Part shown: positions 57,132-64,000 of the stretch, piece after piece
Position numbering within the stretch: the stretch's first letter is position 1
Layout: each line of letters begins with the position of its first letter
Assembly (NCBI GenBank): GCA_028023455.1
Contig: JAQFVV010013337.1
Coordinates: 27,501-91,500, forward strand
Direction of reading: 5' to 3'
Source: Epiperipatus broadwayi
Taxonomy: Eukaryota > Onychophora > Udeonychophora > Euonychophora > Peripatidae
Length of the DNA: 64,000 nt
Translations under genes and position numbers: made by a program
Notes under the pieces: model-generated
The model's input: the letters and a program-made list of their open reading frames with translations, nothing else
Databases searched by the model: none
Told to the model about the DNA's origin: nothing

Positions 57132-57885
57132 ATGGCAATGAACAGTATCACTTGCAGAATTGCTGGGGTAAACGTCAGAGGTATAAACTCTCTCATGCGA
57201 GTTCATGCCATTAGGCATTTCTTTTCATCTGACTCTCCACACATTCTCTTTATGGAAGAGACAAAGTACCACTATAACTCAAAAAACAATATTTTCTCTG
57301 GACTAAACAAACTTGGTTTTACTCATCTTTCAGTTAATCACTCTCCAGCTGGAGTTGTGGGCATCCTAATTAACAAAAAAATTACTCCCAACAAGTTTAA
57401 AATGTTATACGAAGACCTTAATTTAATAGCCATCAACCTGACTTATGATAATAACACATTCATTGCATTCTATGTATATCTATCTAATAATGTAACAACT
57501 ATTTAAAAGTTATTCACACTATTAATATGCTCACTGCTAATAACAATGCTACCTCAATCCTCATGGGGGATTTTAACATTTCCTATGACTGCTTCACATC
57601 AAAATACTTACACCTGCTAAATTGGGGCTGTTTAAATGGAAGAGGCTTTTTCCCACCCAACACCTTCTCTTTTTACAATAAAACTCAGCACTCTCTAATA
57701 GACCTCTTATGTTATACCTCAGAATTACACCTCAGTCTGGAGGCCACCCTCCAGCCAGTCGCCTTCTCAGACCACCAAGCAATATTAACTTCTCTACAGT
57801 TTAGAAACTGTACCACAATCAGTCTCAACAAAACTATTAGAGTACTAACTCGTGCTGCCCCGACAGAAGCCTTTTTTCTGAAACA
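57132..57885 (+). pseudogene. LINE ORF2 endonuclease domain (APE type)
   Basis: Frame 57132-57506 starts ITCRIAGVNVRGINS (the Asn motif), followed by HILFMEETK (the catalytic Glu) and GVVGILINKK. A frameshift near 57510 leads to frame 57527-57970 with SILMGDFNISYD (Asp/Asn motif), SLIDLLCYT and VAFSDHQAI (the SDH motif with the catalytic His). All four catalytic landmarks of the apurinic endonuclease fold that nicks target DNA are visible in order. The domain is split by one frameshift and thus inactive as it stands. Confidence 0.85.
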
Positions 57886-58430
57886 TACATTCTGTTTCAT
57901 AAGATTGACATTCTATCTAGGCGTTCAGAAGAAGCTTGGTTTTCATTTGTGGGGATATTACAGACCTTAATAGCACACTATACTAAGGAAGTCAAAGGAC
58001 TTACCACCCTATTCAAAGAATTAGAACATATCCACAATAAGAGCAAAAACTTTGCTATAGACACTGAAGCTATAGAAAATTTACTTGCCCTCAAAAATCA
58101 ATATAAACATAAAAAAACAACAATAGCAGAAAATATAGCTATTAAGAGATCTAAGGTTTTTCTGCCATCACAACACAGTTGGATGAGAGGATACCTGTGG
58201 TGGGATTTAGGTGCAAAATCAAAACAAACCACTCCAACAAATATAACCATCAATGGTTTTCAAACCACTGGCCTCCAAATGATTCAACATATTGAAGAAC
58301 ACCTCAGAGATCATCTTCAGGCTCACTATGTGGATGTACACAATGCATCGAGAGACCGTACTAGAGTAAATGCACATGGCATCACTGAGGCGGACACAAA
58401 AGCCGCCTTTTAGCACTACCCATAAAGGTC
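57886..58430 (+). pseudogene. LINE ORF2 linker region
   Basis: Frame 57949-58413 is a helical, Lys-rich stretch with HIEEHLRDHLQAHYVD near its end, the usual segment before the RT domain. A further frame change follows at about 58430. Confidence 0.7.
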
Positions 58431-58439
58431 CACCCTGGA

Positions 58440-59290
58440 ATGCATGCCATTCCCAAATTTGTTCTAACTCATCTCAATAACTTCACAATCCCAATCATCA
58501 TGAAAATGATTAACCATTTATCATCATAGAAAATATCAATAGCCAACCTCTATCCAATAGCGATGGTTCCATTTATTAAAAAGAACAGAGATCCAACATC
58601 CATCAACAGCTTAAGACCCATATCCATGACCCCTATCCTCATTAAAATAATAGAGGGGGTCATAAAGAAAAAAAAAATACAAGACAAAATCCTAAACAAA
58701 ATATCAGAATCACAATTTGACAGAAAAGGATCATCCACACTAACTGCAATGGGGGAGGTCAAAATATTACTGGACCATATCAGATCTAAAAAATTGTACA
58801 AACCTATTGCAGTACAGATTGACATTACTGAAGCATTCAATTCAGTCAAAATTAATACTCTACTTGATTTACTGGATGAATATGAAATTTCCACAGAAAT
58901 TATACAAATCATTGATAACCTCTTCCACAACAGACTAATACACATATTGCTCAACAGGTCATATTCCAATGGTTTCTCCCCTTCCAGATGTATTTTACAG
59001 GGATCCCCACTGATGGCCCTACTCTTTTCATGCTACATTAACCCCCTGTTAATAGCATTAGAGAACTCCCTCCCTGGAGTATTTGTACCACGCATCAAGA
59101 AATCAATGAAGACCATCGCCTATATGGACAACATTCTTATTATCATTCCAACCCAGAAATTTCTAAAACCTCTCTAAAAATCCTTAACAATTTCTCTAGA
59201 ACCTCACAGCTTACCATAAACCTTGAAAAGTCATCATCATGGTGTATTCTTAATGGAAAAAAATCAAATCTAACTTTCTATACAAGCCCC
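58440..59290 (+). pseudogene. LINE ORF2 reverse transcriptase domain
   Basis: Frame 58563-59177 includes SLRPISMTPILIKIIEG (entry motif), VQIDITEAFNSV (motif A with its Asp), LQGSPLMALLFSCYINPL (motif B) and IAYMDNILII (motif C). The usual YxDD of motif C reads YMDN (about 59122-59133), so one catalytic Asp is lost. The frame ends soon afterwards, and a shifted frame continues with NLEKSSSWCILNGKKSNLTF to about 59280. The domain is recognisable but cannot be active. Confidence 0.9.
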
Positions 59291-60180
59291 AGAATTTTCT
59301 AGGATTCCCTATATATAAATCCCAATCCGCCATGTCGAAACATATACAGAATACCATCATTGACTCAACAAATCATCTTACACAGACACTCTCAAGAGTT
59401 ATATTTAGCCATCCAAGGCAAGGTGGCCTTACTAAACATGAAAGTAATGTCTAAAATAGCCTACTACCTGCCCATCATATCCATGCCAAAGACCTTCATT
59501 AATAAAATCAATAGTATATGTGCAGGGCTGTTCTGGAAGTGCCACATAACCTCCATTAGTATTTTAAGAATGCAATATCACATAAAACTCAATGGAATGT
59601 CTCTACATTCCATTCAAGCCATTAACTACCAAAAATGCCACACACTAATCTTCTACCTTATCCAAAAATTTGGCCAACCCCTAATATTAAGAGAGGTGAT
59701 ACCTACAGACACTCCCACTCTTATCAAGACTGGTTGGCTAGACCAACTTATTTCCCTTCTAAAACAACATAACAGCACTGCTAGTGAGGTATTCAAAAAC
59801 AAAATTAACATTAGGGATGCACACAATTTAATAAGCCCTAAACTACCTCAAATTAAACCAAGTCTTGGCTGTTCCAATTACAGAATCACTACCTTATTCA
59901 AATTCTGGAAGTTGGAACCCAAATTCCTCAACTATCTAATAAAGGTTAACCTAAATGCAAAACATACCAATTGGTTCCTGCATTACAAAAGAGGTATAAG
60001 AAACCTAGACCCCATTTTCTCAAACTGATTAATGCATGAAGAAACAATTGAACACATTGTGCTTTCTTGCATGGGATTGGGAAGGATTAAACTCATAATA
60101 TCTCAAAATAGTATTATTGATTACTATAAAATTCTAACAATCAAAGAGTGTATTAGGAAAGAGACTTCCCCATCATTAGG
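59291..60180 (+). pseudogene. LINE ORF2 C-terminal region
   Basis: After another frameshift, frame 59360-60028 carries GKVALLNMKVMSKIAYYLPII, FWKC and a long helical region. Beyond a TGA at 60026-60028 the same frame goes on with HEETIEHIVLSC (about 60035-60070), the His/Cys motif seen at the end of many LINE proteins. The parts are in the expected order and spacing. Confidence 0.8.
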
Positions 60181-60630
60181 ATAGCAATATTTGTTACATA
60201 TTCTATCTGGGTGACAAGATGTAAATTAAAGTTTCCTAGCCAGAATCAAACTCTTTCTTTCTTGCTACCCTTACAAAACTACAAAAGAAAGACAGAATGC
60301 TCTCCTCAAAGTTTCTACATGAAGAAACATGGAAACTGCTCAAAATACCCTACCTACAAAATGACATCAATCCTAATGATTGATAAACCATATAACAGGT
60401 AAAAGAAACACACAAATATCTGAATAATGTATGGACATAAAAATGCCCTAAACACACACTGATGTTTCTCTGATCTACGATCTGACTAAACAAACAAATC
60501 AGATCTCATCTCATTCTACCCAAACTCTTGGAGAATCTATAACAATATAAACATGTATAACTATCACTGAAAACATTTTGTATATACCTATTATTAATAA
60601 ACCTAAATTTTTTTAAATAAAAAAAAATTA
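60181..60630 (+). other. LINE end and A-rich tail
   Basis: The end of ORF2 and the 3' untranslated region. AATAAA at about 60595-60600 precedes the A-rich end (AAATAAAAAAAAATT), and the composition returns to background at about 60640. Confidence 0.6.
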
Positions 60631-60879
60631 TTTTGTTCCAAATTATATTTGGTATATATTTAATTGTAAATAAAGTTAACCCTGAAAATTAATTAATAAT
60701 ACATTGTAGTCCACGCTCTATATTATTATTAAGTTGATTTGCATAGCTAGCCAAAATAACAGTATATTTTTAGTTAATTAATTATTAAATTTGATGCTAC
60801 ATACAGTATTTTCAATTACAATTATCATCCAACAACTTGTAACAATTTCTTTTCTCAGTATAAGTATGTGATATATTAC

Positions 60880-61249
60880 AGCCATACCATGTTCCATTAC
60901 AATTGGTGTGCCATTGTTAAGGCTTGGTTAACTGATGATAATTGTTGAAGAGTACTATTCCAATTCAATTTATGCCACAACGTGGTCGGCAATATATGTT
61001 TATCGACATACTATTACAATTGGCTTTTCCAATGATTGAGATCATTTCAATTGGTGACAGGCGTACTATAAAAATTGTCATCCAACATTTGGAGCATTAT
61101 TTTTTTTTCATATGATTACGTATACATAAATATGATATGTCATATTAATATACTATTACAATTGGGCACCAACATTTGGGGCCTTCTTTCTTCATATGTT
61201 TATTTTTGTTTGATATCATTTAGTTTATATATGTACTATTACAATATAT
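60880..61249 (+). repeat. Relic of an LTR 3' end with iterated units
   Basis: Units headed by CCATTACAATTGG, CTATTACAATTGG and the like recur at about 60890, 61009, 61150 and 61236, with GTTAACTGATGATAATTGTTG and GCCACAACGTGGTCGGC between them. These are the same units as at the end of the LTRs at 33505-33861 and 39960-40312, in the same order, but clearly more diverged. It is probably the 3' part of a related, older LTR. Confidence 0.65.
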
Positions 61250-61470
61250 TATAATGATCTGGAGAGAGCGGGACTAACGTCATCTGCACTACAAGGGAGC
61301 CATCTAGGCATCGAACCTAGAAAAATTTATAAAGTAGGCAGATATGTAAGTCAAAAAAAATTTTTTTTGACTTACATATCTGTCTACTTTATAAATTTTC
61401 TAGGTTCAGATGCGTAATGGTGCCCTGTAGTGCAGATTACATTAAGTGAAAGCTTCTCTGGATCGTTATA
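61250..61470. mobile_element. 221-bp foldback element
   Basis: Nearly perfect inverted repeat: the ends read TATAATGATC and GATCGTTATA, the inner arms pair throughout (for example CTACAAGGGAGCC with GGTGCCCTGTAG) and the centre is GACTTACATATC and complement around AAAAAAATTTTTTT. GCATCGAACCTAG in the left arm is close to a tRNA B box complement. It is a MITE or foldback insertion at an LTR end. Confidence 0.8.
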
Positions 61471-61472
61471 AC

Positions 61473-61491
61473 TGGTGTCCCAACTTGGGCC
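61473..61491 (+). promoter_or_regulatory. Primer-binding-site candidate of the old LTR relic
   Basis: TGGTGTCCCAACTTGGGCC directly follows the foldback. It closely resembles retroelement primer sites of the form TGGCGCCCAACGTGGGGC (lysine tRNA type). If the foldback is removed in thought, CTATTACA (61236-61243) and this site stand next to each other, as an LTR end and primer site should. Confidence 0.5.
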
Positions 61492-64000
61492 GATCTTTAA
61501 TAAATCACCAGTACCTGAGCAATTTTTTTCAAAAGGAAATATGTTTACATAAAGTCCGATACTTTAACTCTTATAAAAGCACTGCCAGAAAAAAATAGCA
61601 CATATATTAAACATGAGAAAGTATTAACAATATTAAATTGTATTTTGTTAAAAAGAAAGTCACAAGGTTGCAATTAATATGTTTTTTTTGTTCATTAATA
61701 TATATTATGCATGTTTAAACCCATTATTTCTTAAAACATATTTACCACAATGAAACCTTCTTAAATAAATAATTTATAAAATTTGCTTTCATACCATGTG
61801 TAAAAATAAAATGTATAAAAAAAATAAAACTCTTGTGGGGAGGAGGTGAACGTAAATAGTCCTTAGGAAAACAATAGTCAACATTTTTTTTTGTACATAA
61901 TCTTTATACTAACCGAATGTTTTGTAAATTTTGTTAACCGTGTACCGTAATTACTAACCCTAAGTAAAATATTTTTTTTGTTCATTTTTTTAAGCAAGTT
62001 TACTGATATGTAATGAGCACATACTACGTTACATTATTTTTTATTAGTAAACATGAAAAAAATAAACTTTTTTTTTAAGAATTAAAAATTGAAAATTAAA
62101 ATTCTATACTAAACTTGTATCTATATAAAATTGCACAGATGAAAAAAAATATTAAAATAAAACTTTATTAAAAATAGAAAAGGTATTGTAAAAGCAAAAA
62201 CTTAAAAAAGATTTAGAGATAAAAATATATCTTTAAGTTGAAAACAAATTAATTAATGTTATTGAAAAATGGAAATGATTATTTTAATTAGTCAATGTAA
62301 ACTAGCCTTGGGCATTTAAATGTATAAGCAATGGTCAGATAGGAGAGAAAAACAATGGAATCAGACCTCAGCGAAAAGACCATCATATCGATGATGTAAT
62401 GTCAATTGAATCCTTAAAATTAATATAAAAGGAAAATTTTGGAAATTATTAGTTAGTTATTAAGAGATGAAAGATATGTTTTAGTGTGGAGTGAAGGAGA
62501 AGGGATTGAAAGATGCACTTTCAATTTCTTCAGTTGTTCAAAAAATGAAACATTGTTTTCCAATATTGTGGACCACAGGACATCAAGGCCTGGAAGAATA
62601 CCATCAACTATAAAGGACCAATGGTTAACAGCACACTGATCTCCTTATGACTTCATGGGAATTAACACATTCCATTGCAAAAAAAGTAGAGACTATGGAC
62701 ATTTTTCAAAAGTGTTAGAACTATATATTCATTTGAAAACATTAAGAACTTTAAAATATAAACTTTCTCCATATTAAAAAAAAAAAAAATACATTCCTAT
62801 CTGCCAAACTAAATTATTTATTAATTAGTTATAATTTTATTTGATGTATTTTTTTTTTTGTAAAATTATTTCCATTTATTTATTTTTTTTGTTCTTTAAG
62901 TTTTATTTATGATTTTTGTTTTGTGATAAATTAAATTATATAAATTTTAAACTTAAGTCAGGCGTGAATGGCTATATAGATTTGTAAAGTTATATTAGGG
63001 GAGGGGAATCTTAGGTTATTTGTTTCATAGTTGAATTGGGTCAATGGATTGGATATATTGGTGTAATTAGTAGATGTAGTATGAGGTTCGCTACGGGCAG
63101 AATCGCTTTATGCACTGCACACTTCCTTTTTGGCCTATGGATTGCGATTAGTAAGTCGGCAAAATGACCGCAGTCCTTTCCTATGGAGTTTTTTTATTGC
63201 TTTTCTTGTGAGATAGATGTAGTATTTCTATCTGAAGAGAGGCAATTTATTCTCCTAACCTTTTTGTGCTGCTGTATTTCATATTACATTAAATGCATCG
63301 ATATATCAGATGAATTGACGTTAGTTTGACTGCGAACTTTTGGCCTAAGGTTAAATAAGGATAGAATATTTTCTTTCAAATGCAAATGTATGTAGTCTAT
63401 TCATACTCAACACTCTAAATAAAAATGCATTAAATTTAAGTTGGGTATGGAAGTTGCATGGATTCATTATCGGTTAATTATGTTTTTGGTTTTCATATTT
63501 GATCAAAATATATACACCTTCGGTAAATAATGATACCTTACGATGAGTATCTAAAATGTATTTATTAGGATGTCTTGTAAGTTATTGGTGTCACTGCGGT
63601 ATCTTATGATGAATACCAGTGGGTTTCTTATATTTCCTATGCAATTGATGATATCAATGAGTTTGCAGTTTGATCGTTTATATTTATTTTGAAATGTTTT
63701 TGACTGTGTAATCTATGTAACCAATCTATACTCAACATTAAAAAAAACACATTTTATAAATCTGTCTATGCGAACTTATAAAATTTAAAATGTAAATTTA
63801 TAAAAATTAAAATGTAAATTAAAATCAAAGTTAAAAATGTAAATTAAATTTTAAAATGTAAACTGATACTAAAATAATTTTAAATATTATATATGTGTGT
63901 AAATAAATGTTTGTGTGTATAATTACTGGCAGTGGCTTATTTTATTATTTTTTTATATATATCTTAGATAGAAATTTAATATAAAATAAAAATCTCTGCT
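61492..64000. other. Non-coding stretch, possibly leader of the old LTR element
   Basis: I see no gene. If the primer-site call is right, the first part is the leader of that element. About 62320-62720 and 63050-63400 are less AT-rich but lack open frames and motifs. Short AAAATGTAAATT-like phrases repeat at 63780-63865. Confidence 0.45.

Larger units (their letters stand above)
56100..60630 (+). mobile_element. APE-type LINE (L1/Tx1-like), broken copy
   Basis: One plus-strand non-LTR retrotransposon: the end of ORF1 with CCHC knuckles, an apurinic-type endonuclease, a linker, a reverse transcriptase and a C-terminal region with a His/Cys motif, then AATAAA and A-rich sequence at about 60593-60630. 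Base composition is richer in C and A on this strand than in the surroundings, so the element stands out. At least four frameshifts and several stops break the frames. ORF1 is 5' truncated or too decayed to follow upstream of about 56100. The NVRGINS wording of the endonuclease start and the RT motifs suggest the L1/Tx1 side of LINE diversity, but the clade is not settled. I could not identify target duplications. Confidence 0.9.

Overview
This is a very AT-rich, repeat-dominated stretch of nuclear DNA from a eukaryote, most likely an invertebrate animal. The evidence is the many long (TA)n microsatellites, a (TCTA)n tract, animal-type transposon families and the lack of any dense gene arrangement. 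I cannot name the species and I found no convincing host protein-coding gene. Almost every interpretable feature is a mobile element or its relic.

Layout. 1-3.5 kb: AT-rich DNA with (TA)n and a foldback/direct repeat cluster. 3.5-12.8 kb: two diverged copies of a 4.27-kb non-coding element with TGT..ACA ends, both set in (TA)n and separated by a 0.65-kb foldback element; each carries a CCAAT box and a TATAAAAG box at the same place. 12.8-21.4 kb: mostly featureless, with (TA)n tracts and small hairpins. 21.4-23.2 kb: minus-strand relics (a GIY-YIG-type tail as in Penelope-like elements, and probably a non-LTR retrotransposon) and a (TCTA)n microsatellite. 26.6-28.4 kb: a decayed Ty3/gypsy pol fragment. 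31.4-40.3 kb: an almost complete 8.9-kb non-autonomous LTR element with 2.4-kb LTRs, a primer-site candidate and a decayed coiled-coil/zinc-finger ORF, but no pol. 40.3-44.2 kb: a 406-bp satellite array. 51.9-52.7 kb: a minus-strand LINE C-terminal relic. 56.1-60.6 kb: a broken, plus-strand APE-type LINE (ORF1 zinc knuckles, endonuclease, reverse transcriptase). 60.9-61.5 kb: an LTR end and primer-site candidate split by a foldback element.

The most notable feature is the 406-bp satellite. Every unit spanning the relevant segment encodes what reads as a complete type I hammerhead self-cleaving ribozyme: the CUGANGA and GAA core, a 2-bp stem III, a two-part stem I and a capped stem II. There are ten copies, three on the minus strand and seven on the plus strand. 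The units sit in two arms that diverge from an inversion junction near 41586, and near-identical direct repeats of about 26 bp flank the whole array. This resembles the hammerhead satellites and retrozymes known from animals, but the two-armed array placed against the end of an LTR element is unusual.

How the parts may work together (inference): the non-autonomous elements (gag-like LTR element, 4.27-kb elements, foldbacks, hammerhead array) would depend on enzymes supplied in trans. The broken gypsy, LINE and GIY-YIG relics show that such enzyme sources have existed in this genome. (TA)n tracts mark the boundaries of many insertions.
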